Positions 31,067 to 39,894 of a stretch of DNA of 42,682 bases are shown here, one piece after another. The stretch is from SVTX01 sp051867975. GTDB lineage: Bacteria; Bacillota; Clostridia; Oscillospirales; CAG-272. Made by a program: the position numbers and the translations under genes. Below the pieces are notes generated by a model. That model made no database searches. It saw only the letters and a program-made list of their open reading frames with translations, and was not told where the DNA came from. Every line of letters starts with the position of its first letter. Position 1 is the stretch's first letter. The stretch covers positions 1 to 42,682 of the forward strand of contig JBJDZM010000067.1 in the NCBI GenBank assembly GCA_051867975.1, in the 5' to 3' direction.

Positions 31067-33043
31067 ATGGCGCGTAAAAAGGTCAAAAATAAACGCCGTC
31101 CATCGCTTTTATGGAACTTGGCGGACAGACTTACCGCTTTGATATATTCGTTCTTTATACACGGAAGAGCAGGCGAAATGCTCTCATCCAAAGGTACACT
31201 CAGCAAAAGCAGTTATCTTGCCAAGGCATTTGAACAGAAGGGTTCACGTATAGGGAATATTCTGACCGGATATCCCGAGGCATTGATTGAGAGAAGTATC
31301 TCTGCAAAGATTTTTTCATTTTTGGGCAAATTCTGGGCGGCACTCAGGCTTAATGTATATGGGACGTTCTTTGCGGTTTATGGACTGTCTGCAGTTATGA
31401 TATACATAATCCCTGCGGCTTTAAATGGATTTTCCTCTTTTGATGAGATGTCGGTGATAGCGGCGGGCGCGATTTTGCTGTGTTCAATCCCGCTTTTGTT
31501 TTCGTCTCAATCCGCGATAGAGGCAATATCGGGAAGCCGTGCCATGAGCCGCTTAATACTTGACATACTTTGTGTTCCGCAAGAGCATTTGAGGGTTAAA
31601 AAGCAATACGGCGGAACCGGCTATGTACTTGTCGCTTTTGTGATGGGAATGATTCTCGGCGGTCTGTCGTTTTTCACTCATCCAATGTTTGTACCCGTGG
31701 CTGTTCTTTGTATAATAATCATTTTTGCGGTATTTTCCTTCCCCGAGATAGGAGTCGTGACTACACTTGCGCTTGTTCCGTTTATGAAGTACTTTGCAAA
31801 TCCCGAACTGTTGCTTTTGACAATGGTGGTTTTGACCGGAATGGCATATGCTTTGAAGGTTTTTCAGAGAAAGAGAACCTTCAAGCTTTCGCTTGAAACG
31901 GCAATGGTACTGCTTTTCTGCGGTTTTGTAATTGTCGGAGGACTTTTTTCGTACGGAGGAACCGAGACATTCATCGATTCGATCACCGCAGTGATACTCA
32001 TTTCAGGCGGATTTTTGCTGACGTACAACCTTATTAACACCGAAAAATTGCTTTATTCGTGTCTGAAAACGGTAACTGTTTCATTTTTGTTCCTTTGCTT
32101 TATCGGTATATGGGAAAGCGTATACTACGGTATTTCTACAAGAATTATCGATAGTCTGAGTCCCGGTATCTCGGCTATAACCGATGAGAGTTTGCTATAT
32201 ATAGCAGATAACGGAGTCGTGTTCGGGATGTTTGCCGTATTTGTGCTTCCTCTTTTGTTTGCTTATATTTCAAAGAGGAAAAGTGTAAAAGGCGCAATGT
32301 TTTTCATTGGTCTTTGCGCGATTTTGATAAGCGCCGCATGGATGTGCAGCAATTATGAGATTGTCGTCGCTCTTGTCATTGAATGTATTATTTTCTGGTT
32401 TATTTTCAGTCACAAGACAATGGCTGCGGTTATTTTTGCACTGATACCGGTCGGAATAATTGCATTGCTGTATCCGTATGGAGTGACATATCTTGGTTTA
32501 CCCGATATTTCTAGAATGATAGTTGAGTATATGCCTGCAAGTATCAGCGGTTCGGAGCAGCATGTCAGTGTATTACACGATGTAATAAAAATGATATCGG
32601 ACGGTAATTTCTTGGGAATCGGTGCGGGAGAGCATGCCTTCAGTGCGGTATTTCCCGCATATGCCTGCGATGCTTCGCTTGGAGCGGACGGACCTATGTC
32701 ATTCTGGCTTCAGATACTTTGCTGGTCGGGAATATTCGGATTTATTTCATTCTTGATTTTTGTGATATTTATGTTGAAACGATGCTTGGGCTTTTTCATT
32801 TCATCGGACAAAAGCGAGCTTCGGAATAAGGCGCTTGCACTCTTTTGCGGCATCGTCGCCGCACTGTTGCTCGGAAACGTGTACAGCATATGGTCGGACG
32901 GAAGAGTGATGTATTTGTTCTGGGTATCCATCGGATTACTTATGGGTCATATACGGCTCGGAAATGCCGGAGAGGACATCAGAAAGACCGCTTTTATGGA
33001 CACTTCGTACGCGGCGGACGCTGAAATCGTATTCTATGATTGA
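31067..33043 (+). CDS. Wzy/O-antigen-ligase-like polytopic membrane protein
   Basis: This 658-aa protein has about twelve to fourteen hydrophobic segments. It opens with a basic N-terminus (MARKKVKNKRRP), two helices at about 105-155 and then a dense helical bundle. A large extracytoplasmic loop near 485-550 has HDVIKMISDGNFLGIGAGEHAF, like the loop in O-antigen ligase and polymerase families. It probably acts in surface polysaccharide polymerisation or ligation, but the substrate is unknown and no glycosyltransferases are nearby. AAAGGAGAGAGT precedes ATG 31067; an upstream TTG is rejected. It lies after trmD and before two small membrane proteins that look functionally linked. Confidence 0.75.
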   Translation: MARKKVKNKRRPSLLWNLADRLTALIYSFFIHGRAGEMLSSKGTLSKSSYLAKAFEQKGSRIGNILTGYPEALIERSISAKIFSFLGKFWAALRLNVYGTFFAVYGLSAVMIYIIPAALNGFSSFDEMSVIAAGAILLCSIPLLFSSQSAIEAISGSRAMSRLILDILCVPQEHLRVKKQYGGTGYVLVAFVMGMILGGLSFFTHPMFVPVAVLCIIIIFAVFSFPEIGVVTTLALVPFMKYFANPELLLLTMVVLTGMAYALKVFQRKRTFKLSLETAMVLLFCGFVIVGGLFSYGGTETFIDSITAVILISGGFLLTYNLINTEKLLYSCLKTVTVSFLFLCFIGIWESVYYGISTRIIDSLSPGISAITDESLLYIADNGVVFGMFAVFVLPLLFAYISKRKSVKGAMFFIGLCAILISAAWMCSNYEIVVALVIECIIFWFIFSHKTMAAVIFALIPVGIIALLYPYGVTYLGLPDISRMIVEYMPASISGSEQHVSVLHDVIKMISDGNFLGIGAGEHAFSAVFPAYACDASLGADGPMSFWLQILCWSGIFGFISFLIFVIFMLKRCLGFFISSDKSELRNKALALFCGIVAALLLGNVYSIWSDGRVMYLFWVSIGLLMGHIRLGNAGEDIRKTAFMDTSYAADAEIVFYD

Positions 33044-33090
33044 ACGGATGTAATATCGGGACGTGATAATCTTGTATTGGGGGGAAGAAC

Positions 33091-33696
33091 ATGTCAGAAA
33101 TAAACGGCAAGGATTTTGATGAAAAATCCAATAATTTAAAGAAAGCCGACTCAAAAAAATCTCATGGCGAGGTTGGGACAACGCTCAGAAACGAGATATT
33201 AGGCGGAAGGAAGATAAGAGAAAATTCCGACATAAAAAACATAAAAGTCAAAAAACGGTTGCCCATTGCGATTGATATCATAGCGGGAATTTTGATGCTT
33301 GCGTTGATGTGCGGAGTCGTTGTAGGCTCGTATTTGCTTTTCAGGTACTATTCAAACGACTACGACAGTGTTAACGTTACATACAAGGTTGCCTTTGATA
33401 CTGCGGAAAAGGATCAGGTTCTTGCCGTAATGAGAGCAAATGAAAAGGTTTTTCTTGATACGGAGTCAAATTCGGTATATTTCGGAAAAATAACCGGTGT
33501 AAATACCGAAGAAAACGGAATGGGTCAGAACTCAAGACGAATAAACTTGACTATCGAGGTCAATGCCAAATACAGAAAAGGTGAGGGCTACTCATTGGGA
33601 GATGAACGGTTGGCGGTCGGAAGCAAATTTATGTTGCGTTGCGGAGAGAAAACAGAGGCTGTAACGGTAGTGGAGCTTAGTACCGGAGGAAAATAA
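33091..33696 (+). CDS. single-pass membrane protein, DUF4330-like
   Basis: This 201-aa protein has a long polar cytoplasmic N-terminus (about 1-55, rich in Lys, Asn and Asp). One transmembrane helix lies at about 60-84 (IAGILMLALMCGVVVGSYLLFRYY), and a roughly 115-residue outer domain follows with beta-type repeats (VNVTYKVAFDTAEKD, NEKVFLDTESNSVYFGKITG). The outer domain resembles that of the next gene and looks like DUF4330. I cannot assign a function. GGGGGGAAGAAC precedes ATG 33091. It lies between the O-antigen-ligase-like gene and a second protein of the same build, suggesting a surface-polysaccharide complex. Confidence 0.7.
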   Translation: MSEINGKDFDEKSNNLKKADSKKSHGEVGTTLRNEILGGRKIRENSDIKNIKVKKRLPIAIDIIAGILMLALMCGVVVGSYLLFRYYSNDYDSVNVTYKVAFDTAEKDQVLAVMRANEKVFLDTESNSVYFGKITGVNTEENGMGQNSRRINLTIEVNAKYRKGEGYSLGDERLAVGSKFMLRCGEKTEAVTVVELSTGGK

Positions 33697-33697
33697 T

Positions 33698-34201
33698 ATG
33701 GGCAATATGACAAAAAACAAGAAAAAGATAAACGTGATAGATGTAGTTATAATTCTGCTCGTATTGGCACTCATCGGAACGGCGGCATACCGAATTTATT
33801 CCGAGATAACAAAGAATATTTCGGCTAAAAAAAGCAATATCATACTTACGTTTGAATGTGAGGTTACATATGACAGTATCCTCAAATATGTAAAAAACGG
33901 TGATGCCGTATACCTTTCATCGGACGGAACATTGCTCGGATATTTACACAAAACGGATGAAGCGGCAGATGCCCTGTATGCCATTACCGATGACACCGAC
34001 AGTCCCGAGGGCAGTGCTAACAAAAGCGTCAAACTTCGCGGAACGCTTAAGCTCAGCGCAAACGCGCGCGAAGCACAAAACGGCGGATACTATGTGATAA
34101 ACGGGAATAATATTACAAAGGGAAGCACACTTGACGTATATACGGAAACAACGGTTATGAAAATTGTTGTCAAAAGCATAGAAAACACGCAGGAAAAGTG
34201 A
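33698..34201 (+). CDS. DUF4330 family membrane protein
   Basis: This 167-aa protein has a short basic N-terminus (MTKNKKKIN), a transmembrane helix at about 12-32 (VIDVVIILLVLALIGTAAYRIY) and a predicted extracytoplasmic beta-rich domain. That domain contains ILTFECEVTYDSILKYVKNGD, then VYLSSDGTLLGYL and LDVYTETTVMKIVVKS. The N-terminal pattern is what I associate with DUF4330 proteins of Clostridia. The function is unknown. GGAGGAAAATA precedes ATG 33698, and the gene starts two bases after its neighbour's stop. It shares the build of that neighbour and may be its paralogue. Confidence 0.75.
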   Translation: MGNMTKNKKKINVIDVVIILLVLALIGTAAYRIYSEITKNISAKKSNIILTFECEVTYDSILKYVKNGDAVYLSSDGTLLGYLHKTDEAADALYAITDDTDSPEGSANKSVKLRGTLKLSANAREAQNGGYYVINGNNITKGSTLDVYTETTVMKIVVKSIENTQEK

Positions 34202-34288
34202 TGTTTGTTGACTAAAAGTAAGGATTATTGTGCAATATGCAATAAAAAATCAAAGCAAATGAAGTAAAAAAATATATAGTATTACCCC

Positions 34289-34317
34289 TTGATTTTGCGG
34301 AAGATTTCTGTTATACT
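34289..34317 (+). promoter_or_regulatory. HPr gene promoter
   Basis: TTGATT (34289-34294) and TATACT (34312-34317) are 17 bases apart, 57 bases before the HPr start. The remaining sequence between 34202 and 34288 is AT-rich with no recognisable gene. Confidence 0.65.
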
Positions 34318-34373
34318 TAAGCAAGTGACTAATAATGCATATTTGTTCAATATGTGTATCATGAGGTATTTAG

Positions 34374-34637
34374 ATGAAAACATGTGAGATAATGATAACC
34401 AATTCAAGCGGACTTCACGCGCGTCCCGCGACATTCTTCATTCAGAAGGCTAATTTTTATAAGAGTACCATTCTCATTGAGAAGGACGACCGCAAGGTAA
34501 ACGCAAAGAGCTTGCTTGGCGTGCTTTCTCTCGGTATTGCAAAGGGAATGACTGTTACACTTTCTGCTGAAGGCGTGGACGAGGATGCAGCGATCGACGG
34601 TCTCGTTTCTCTCATCAATTCGGGATTTAATGAATAA
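34374..34637 (+). CDS. ptsH: HPr family phosphocarrier protein
   Basis: HPr carries phosphate from enzyme I to sugar-specific PTS permeases and, in Firmicutes, acts with CcpA in carbon control. The 87-aa product has the active-site block SSGLHARPATFFIQKA with His15-equivalent at residue 16. The regulatory Ser46-type site lies in KVNAKSLLGVLSLGIAKG at about 43-60. Presence of the His argues against the regulator-only Crh, and the Ser suggests HPr kinase control. GAGG lies seven bases upstream of ATG 34374. It is a single-gene unit with its own terminator. No PTS permease is nearby, so it may be the general or an accessory HPr. Confidence 0.92.
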   Translation: MKTCEIMITNSSGLHARPATFFIQKANFYKSTILIEKDDRKVNAKSLLGVLSLGIAKGMTVTLSAEGVDEDAAIDGLVSLINSGFNE

Positions 34638-34654
34638 TGAACCGTATTAAAAAG

Positions 34655-34693
34655 AACGGGACTGTACCATGAAGACGGACAGTCCCGTTTTTT
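34655..34693 (+). terminator. HPr gene terminator
   Basis: AACGGGACTGT (34655-34665) pairs perfectly with ACAGTCCCGTT (34679-34689) and is followed by TTTT, only about 18 bases after the stop. This is a strong intrinsic terminator. Confidence 0.92.
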
Positions 34694-34721
34694 GTAGCTT
34701 CAAAAAAATCAGGAGGCGGAA

Positions 34722-36563
34722 ATGGCGATAAAAGAGTCTGAAAACAAAATATTGCTTGAAAAAGCCAACACCCTGCCTCTGCGCCCGGGTGTTTACATCA
34801 TGAAAAACGCATCGGGCAGTGTAATATATGTCGGAAAGTCGAGAAAACTTAAAAACAGAGTATCTCAGTATTTTCAAAACAGCGAAAAAAATGTTAAGAC
34901 CGCAAATATGGTTCGTCAGGTCAATGATTTCGATTACTATGTCTGCGATACCGAGATTGAGGCTCTGTCACTTGAAAATACGCTTATTAAGCAGTATTCT
35001 CCAAAATACAATATACGCCTGAAGGACGCTAAATCGTATCCGTATATAAAGATAACCGACGGAGCCTATCCGAAGCTCGTCATGACGAGAAAAAGGCAGA
35101 GCGACGGCGGAAAATATTTCGGTCCTTATTCGGGTACGTCGACTGTCTATTCGGTTATCAACACGCTTTCCGCAGTTCTGGGACTGCCGACATGTTCGAG
35201 AAATTTCCCGAAGGATATCGGGAAGGAAAGACCTTGTCTTTACTATCAGATGAAAAAGTGCTGCGGCGTTTGCACGGGCAAAGTCACGGAGGACGAATAC
35301 CGTGAGAAAATTAAATTTGCGTCTGACGTACTTCGGGGAAATACCGCATCTGTAAAGCGTGAGTTGACCGATAAGATGTTTCACGCGGCGGAGGACGAGA
35401 GATTTGAGGCTGCGGCAAAATACCGTGATACACTCTCGGCGCTCGACCGTCTGGGACAGAGGCAAAAGGTAGTGGCGGCACCGGGAACCGAGCATGACGT
35501 TATAGCCCTTTACAATGACGATATCTGCTCGTGCATCTCAATATTCTATATCCGCGACGGCGCGGTGAGCGATAAGTCGGAATATGTTTTCGGCAAGGAC
35601 AGAATTATTGACGAGAGCAATATCGCATCATTTATCTGTGAGCTTTACAGGGTTCGCGAGTATATACCTAAAAGTATTCTCCTGTCTTTTGAAATTGAAG
35701 ATGAGGAATCGCAATTGATATCGGAGTATCTCGGAAGCCTTGCAGGACATCGGGTGAGTGTGCGCACACCCGAGCGCGGAGATATGAAGACTCTTTGCGA
35801 CATGGTTCGCGACAATGCGGCAGAGAAGGCGAAAAATTACCGAAACGAAGCCGAAAAGGACGAAAAAGTGCTTTTGCGTCTTGCACAAATACTCGGTCTT
35901 GAGGTCTATCCCGAAAGAATTGAGGCATATGACATCTCAAACCTCTCGCACGAGCATATCACCGCCGGAATGATAGTGAGCGAGGGCGGAAAGCTCAAAC
36001 GCTCGGATTACAGAAGCTTTAAGATAAAGACCGTCACCGAGGGTACGGACGACTATCAGAGTATGCGTGAGGCACTGTCGCGTCGCTTTGCGCATCTTGA
36101 CGATGAGGAAGGTTCATTTTCGGCTCTGCCCGACCTCATATTGCTTGACGGCGGACGCGGACACGTCTCGGTGGTTAAGGAGCTTCTGTCGGAGCTTGGA
36201 ATAGACGTTCCCGTATTCGGAATGGTGAAGGACGACTTCCACAAGACCCGCGCGCTTTGCACCGAGTGCGAGGAGATAAGCATCGCAAAGGAAAACGCGC
36301 TGTTTGTCTTTATCTATAAGCTTCAGGAAGAGGTACACCGTTTTACCGTGTCAAAGATGAGCCGTGCAAAGAGCAAGACTCTGACGAAATCTACACTGAC
36401 GAAAATAAAAGGCATAGGCGACTCCAAGGCAAAGGTGCTTTTGAAGACATTTGGGGGCTATTCGGGTGTCAAAAACGCGGGCTTTGACGAGCTTGTCTCG
36501 GTAAAGGGCATAAGCCGAGCCGATGCCGAAAATATTATTGATCATTTCAAAAAAGACCGATAA
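34722..36563 (+). CDS. uvrC: excinuclease ABC subunit C
   Basis: UvrC makes the dual incisions around lesions recognised by UvrA and UvrB. The 613-aa product has the N-terminal GIY-YIG nuclease with RPGVYIMKNASGSVIYVGKS at about 22-41, and a Cys-bearing segment (RPCLYYQMKKCCGVCTG) at about 168-184. A UVR motif (KMFHAAEDERFEAAAKYRD) lies at about 218-236. The RNase H-like domain contains ERIEAYDISNLSHEH at about 402 and LPDLILLDGGRGHVSVV at about 470. Tandem helix-hairpin-helix motifs (LTKIKGIGDSKAKVLL and VKGISRADAENI) end it. AGGAGG sets ATG 34722. rsmD and coaD follow. Confidence 0.97.
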   Translation: MAIKESENKILLEKANTLPLRPGVYIMKNASGSVIYVGKSRKLKNRVSQYFQNSEKNVKTANMVRQVNDFDYYVCDTEIEALSLENTLIKQYSPKYNIRLKDAKSYPYIKITDGAYPKLVMTRKRQSDGGKYFGPYSGTSTVYSVINTLSAVLGLPTCSRNFPKDIGKERPCLYYQMKKCCGVCTGKVTEDEYREKIKFASDVLRGNTASVKRELTDKMFHAAEDERFEAAAKYRDTLSALDRLGQRQKVVAAPGTEHDVIALYNDDICSCISIFYIRDGAVSDKSEYVFGKDRIIDESNIASFICELYRVREYIPKSILLSFEIEDEESQLISEYLGSLAGHRVSVRTPERGDMKTLCDMVRDNAAEKAKNYRNEAEKDEKVLLRLAQILGLEVYPERIEAYDISNLSHEHITAGMIVSEGGKLKRSDYRSFKIKTVTEGTDDYQSMREALSRRFAHLDDEEGSFSALPDLILLDGGRGHVSVVKELLSELGIDVPVFGMVKDDFHKTRALCTECEEISIAKENALFVFIYKLQEEVHRFTVSKMSRAKSKTLTKSTLTKIKGIGDSKAKVLLKTFGGYSGVKNAGFDELVSVKGISRADAENIIDHFKKDR

Positions 36564-36578
36564 AAGGATAAAAATTAT

Positions 36579-37178
36579 ATGATGCGAATAATTACGGGAC
36601 GCGCAAAGGGAATAAGGCTTGATACGCTCTCGGGCGACAACACGCGTCCGACAAGCGAACGCGCAAAAGAGGCAGTTTTTTCAATGCTTCAGTTTGACAT
36701 TGAGGGCAGAGAGGTGCTTGACCTTTTTTCCGGCTCGGGTCAGATGGGACTTGAGGCGGTCTCGCGCGGCGCGGCATCTGCGACCTTGGTTGAAAAAGCG
36801 AAGGATGCGGCGGCGGTAATTTCAAAAAATATGGAGAAAACAAGGCTTTCGGAGTTCTGTCGCTTACAATGCTCGGACGTTTTCGACTTCATTCGGACGT
36901 TCAGAGGCAGAAAAAAGTACGACATCATATTCATTGACCCGCCGTATGCGCTTCGCGCGGTCGCACCGACAATCAAAGCCTTGCTTGACGCGGACATGCT
37001 GAAAGGTACGTCGATAATCGTCGCGGAAAGCGCGGAAGAGGACGTTTTTGAGAATTCCCCCGATTTGAAAGAAAAATTTGAGATTTTAAGATGCACAAAA
37101 TACGGAGTTGCGCACATGACCGTGATGACTCCGAGAAAGGTCGAACAAAATGGTAGCCTTGATACCCGGGAGCTATGA
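36579..37178 (+). CDS. rsmD: 16S rRNA (guanine(966)-N(2))-methyltransferase RsmD
   Basis: RsmD methylates G966 of 16S rRNA using SAM. The 199-aa product has the N-terminal MRIITGRAKGIRL and then TRPTSERAKEAVFSML (about 28-43), both family signatures. The SAM-binding motif is VLDLFSGSGQMGLEA at about 47-61, and the catalytic IIFIDPPYA (DPPY) at about 117-125. It is spaced 15 bases from uvrC and overlaps coaD by 29 bases, an unusually long but clean overlap that matches the common rsmD-coaD pairing. ATG 36579 and 36582 are both possible; AAAGGA favours the first. Confidence 0.96.
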   Translation: MMRIITGRAKGIRLDTLSGDNTRPTSERAKEAVFSMLQFDIEGREVLDLFSGSGQMGLEAVSRGAASATLVEKAKDAAAVISKNMEKTRLSEFCRLQCSDVFDFIRTFRGRKKYDIIFIDPPYALRAVAPTIKALLDADMLKGTSIIVAESAEEDVFENSPDLKEKFEILRCTKYGVAHMTVMTPRKVEQNGSLDTREL

Positions 37179-37653
37179 CCCGATAACGCAGGGACACGTA
37201 AACATCATAGAACGCGCGGCAAGGATTGCCGACCGAGTCTACGTCGCCGTGATGAATAACGATTCCGCAAAACATTCGTCGGTGCTAAGCTCAAAAACGT
37301 ATATGTTTTCAATGGAGAAGAGAGTTGAGCTTGCGAAGCTCTCGCTTTCGCATATAGAGAACATTGAAGTTGTGTCGTCGTGCGGTATGCTAATCGACCT
37401 TTTCGACGAGCTTTCGGCAGACGTGATAATAAAGGGGATCCGCACGTCCTCCGACCTTGAATACGAGATGATACACGCAAAGTGGAACAAGGAGCATAAT
37501 CCGCGCCTCGAAACACTCTTTTTGCCTGCCGACGATTCGCTTGCATCGGTCAGCTCGACGCTTGTGAGAGAATACGTAATAAAGGGCGAATTTGAATTGC
37601 TTGAAGGGATTATTTCGCCCAAAGCAATAGAATATTTACAAAATGTCAAATAA
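37150..37653 (+). CDS. coaD: phosphopantetheine adenylyltransferase
   Basis: CoaD makes dephospho-CoA from 4'-phosphopantetheine and ATP in coenzyme A synthesis. The 167-aa product has the nucleotidyltransferase motif IPGSYDPITQGHVNIIERA (T/HxGH form, at about 5-23). The substrate-binding stretch IIKGIRTSSDLEYEMIHA is at about 95-112, and the late signature SVSSTLVREYVIKGE at about 134-148. The start lies within the rsmD 3' end, with AAAGG eight bases before ATG 37150. A strong terminator follows the stop at once, so it ends the uvrC-rsmD-coaD unit. Confidence 0.97.
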   Translation: MVALIPGSYDPITQGHVNIIERAARIADRVYVAVMNNDSAKHSSVLSSKTYMFSMEKRVELAKLSLSHIENIEVVSSCGMLIDLFDELSADVIIKGIRTSSDLEYEMIHAKWNKEHNPRLETLFLPADDSLASVSSTLVREYVIKGEFELLEGIISPKAIEYLQNVK

Positions 37654-37659
37654 TCACAC

Positions 37660-37683
37660 AAAAGGTCGGTCAGCCGACCTTTT
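37660..37683. terminator. coaD terminator
   Basis: AAAAGGTCGG (37660-37669) pairs with CCGACCTTTT (37674-37683) around a four-base loop. It lies seven bases after the coaD stop and has a T-tract in either direction. Confidence 0.9.
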
Positions 37684-37690
37684 CTAAATA

Positions 37691-37746
37691 TTTACACGAA
37701 AAAATGTGTAAAATACCTTTACATTTAAAAATTTATATGTTATAAT
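37691..37746 (+). promoter_or_regulatory. uvrBA promoter with upstream inverted repeat
   Basis: TTTACA (37718-37723) and TATAAT (37741-37746) are 17 bases apart. Just upstream, TTTACAC (about 37691) and GTGTAAA (about 37706) form an inverted repeat around eight bases, a possible operator. The LexA-like box follows downstream. Confidence 0.75.
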
Positions 37747-37761
37747 ATTGAGGTCAAAAAC

Positions 37762-37775
37762 AGAACAGAAGTTTG
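37762..37775 (+). promoter_or_regulatory. LexA/DinR-like SOS box before uvrB
   Basis: AGAACAGAAGTTTG fits the Firmicute SOS consensus CGAACRNRYGTTYG at all but two positions, keeping GAAC and GTTT at the right spacing. It lies about 16 bases after the -10, where a bound repressor would block uvrBA, a known SOS operon in Firmicutes. No lexA gene is in the window. Confidence 0.6.
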
Positions 37776-37793
37776 ATAAATTTGGGAGGGCGT

Positions 37794-39773
37794 ATGTCGG
37801 GTTTTAAACTCAAAAGTGAATATAAACCTACGGGCGACCAGCCCGAGGCGATAAAAAAGATTGTCGAAGGGATAAGAGAAGGTCAGCATATGCAGACTCT
37901 GCTCGGTGTTACCGGCTCGGGTAAGACCTTTACAATGGCAAACGTCATAGCCGAGATAAACCGCCCGACTCTTGTTTTAGCGCACAATAAAACCCTCGCT
38001 GCACAGCTTTGCTCTGAGTTCCGCGAGTTTTTCCCCGAAAATGCGGTCGAGTACTTTGTCTCCTATTACGACTATTATCAGCCCGAGGCGTATATCCCCG
38101 GAAAAGATATGTATATCGAAAAGGACGCGCTTGTCAATGACGAGATCGACCGACTGAGGCACTCGGCGACAAGCTCGCTTTTTGAGCGCCGAGACGTTAT
38201 CATCGTCGCGAGCGTATCGTGCATATATTCGCTCGGCGAACCCGAAGAATACAAAGACCTTGTAATCTCGCTCCGTCCCGGGATGATAATGGCGCGCGAG
38301 GAGCTTATCCGCCGCCTTATTTCAATAAGCTATACGAGAAATGACCTCAACCTCGTCCGTGACTCGTTCAGAGTACGCGGAGACGTCGTTGAGATAATCC
38401 CCGCGAGCATGGATTCAAAGGCGATAAGAGTTGAGTTTTTCGACGATGAAATAGACAGAGTATCCGAAATAAACATCGTGACGGGCGAGCTTATCCGTCA
38501 GCTTTCATACGCGCCGATATACCCCGCGACGCACTATGCGGTATCGGACGAAAAGAGGGAAGCGGCAATCTCCGAAATACTTGCGGAGATGAGGGAAAGA
38601 GCGGCATATTTTGAGTCGGAGGGAAAGCTCATTGAGGCTCAAAGGATAACCGAGAGAGTAAAATACGACATGGAAATGCTCTCGGAGATCGGTTTTTGCT
38701 CGGGAGTTGAGAACTATTCGAGAATTCTCTCCCGCCGACCGGCAGGCTCAACGCCCTATACCCTGCTTGACTATTTCCCGAAGGACTTTTTGCTTTTTGT
38801 CGACGAATCCCACGTTACTCTCCCTCAGGTCAGAGGAATGAGCGGAGGAGATACCGCCAGAAAGAAAAACCTTATAGATTACGGATTCCGTTTGCCCTCG
38901 GCATACGACAACCGTCCGCTTTTCTTTGAAGAATTTGAGGAGAGGATCAATCAGGCGGTGTTCGTCAGCGCAACACCCGGAGACTACGAAAACGAGCATA
39001 GCGAGCAGACCGTCGAGCAGATAATCAGACCTACGGGACTGCTTGACCCTGAGGTCGAGATTAGACCTATCGAGGGGCAGGTCGACGACCTCATGGGCGA
39101 GATACGCATACGCGCCGACAAGGGCGAACGCGTACTTGTAACGACGCTGACCAAGAAGATGGCGGAGGATCTTACCGACTATCTTGAGGACAACGGAATA
39201 AAGGTCAGGTATATACATTTCAACATCGATACGATTGAGCGAATGGAGATAATCCGCGACCTGAGGCTTGGTGTGTTTGACGTGCTTGTCGGAATCAACC
39301 TTCTCCGCGAAGGACTTGATATTCCCGAGGTCTCGCTCGTGGCTATACTCGACGCCGACAAGGAAGGATTTTTGCGTGCCGAGCGTTCGCTGATACAGAC
39401 CATAGGCCGTGCGGCGAGAAACGCCGAGGGAAAGGTCATAATGTATGCGGATAACGTCACAGGCTCAATGGAGCGCGCGATCAGCGAGACCAACCGCCGC
39501 CGAAAAATACAGGACGATTACAATAAGGCTCACGGTATAGTGCCGAAGACCATAATTAAGGGAATCCGCGATATAATCGACATGGGCGCGTCGGGCGAGG
39601 ACCGCGGCAAGAGCAAGCTTGACAAAAAGAAGCAAAAAAAGCTCACCGCAACAGAGCGTGAAAAGCTCATAGAGCAGTACACACGCGAGATGAAAGAGGC
39701 TGCAAGGTCGCTTGAATTTGAAAAAGCAGCGTATCTGCGTGACGAGATTGCAAAGCTGCGAGAAGGCAAATAA
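37794..39773 (+). CDS. uvrB: excinuclease ABC subunit B
   Basis: UvrB is the central damage-verification helicase-like factor of nucleotide excision repair. The 659-aa product starts MSGFKLKSEYKPTGDQPEAI and has Walker A in LLGVTGSGKTFTMANV at about 38-53. The damage-probing beta-hairpin is YYDYYQPEAYIP at about 90-101, and Walker B is LLFVDESH at about 336. The motif VGINLLREGLDIPEVSLV is at about 501-518, with the ARG/GRAARN region after it. A C-terminal UVR motif (EAARSLEFEKAAYLRDEI) binds UvrC. GGGAGG with four-base spacing sets ATG 37794; an in-frame TTG upstream is rejected. uvrA follows on the same strand. Confidence 0.98.
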   Translation: MSGFKLKSEYKPTGDQPEAIKKIVEGIREGQHMQTLLGVTGSGKTFTMANVIAEINRPTLVLAHNKTLAAQLCSEFREFFPENAVEYFVSYYDYYQPEAYIPGKDMYIEKDALVNDEIDRLRHSATSSLFERRDVIIVASVSCIYSLGEPEEYKDLVISLRPGMIMAREELIRRLISISYTRNDLNLVRDSFRVRGDVVEIIPASMDSKAIRVEFFDDEIDRVSEINIVTGELIRQLSYAPIYPATHYAVSDEKREAAISEILAEMRERAAYFESEGKLIEAQRITERVKYDMEMLSEIGFCSGVENYSRILSRRPAGSTPYTLLDYFPKDFLLFVDESHVTLPQVRGMSGGDTARKKNLIDYGFRLPSAYDNRPLFFEEFEERINQAVFVSATPGDYENEHSEQTVEQIIRPTGLLDPEVEIRPIEGQVDDLMGEIRIRADKGERVLVTTLTKKMAEDLTDYLEDNGIKVRYIHFNIDTIERMEIIRDLRLGVFDVLVGINLLREGLDIPEVSLVAILDADKEGFLRAERSLIQTIGRAARNAEGKVIMYADNVTGSMERAISETNRRRKIQDDYNKAHGIVPKTIIKGIRDIIDMGASGEDRGKSKLDKKKQKKLTATEREKLIEQYTREMKEAARSLEFEKAAYLRDEIAKLREGK

Positions 39774-39835
39774 CCCTCCCGTCAGCCAATGATCTTTCGT
39801 CCAAAAAAACAAATTATTTAAAAGTTTTGAAAGGT

Positions 39836-39889
39836 CAAGGAAAACTATTTCAAAAGTTTTCCTTGTGGGGTATGGGGCAACGCCCCATA
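39836..39889. repeat. double hairpin between uvrB and uvrA
   Basis: CAAGGAAAACT (39836-39846) pairs with AGTTTTCCTTG (39855-39865). Directly after, TATGGGGC (39871-39878) pairs with GCCCCATA (39882-39889). The second hairpin ends five bases before the uvrA ATG. The pair looks like a mobile REP-like unit and leaves uvrA without a Shine-Dalgarno site. Confidence 0.75.
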
Positions 39890-39894
39890 ATAGT

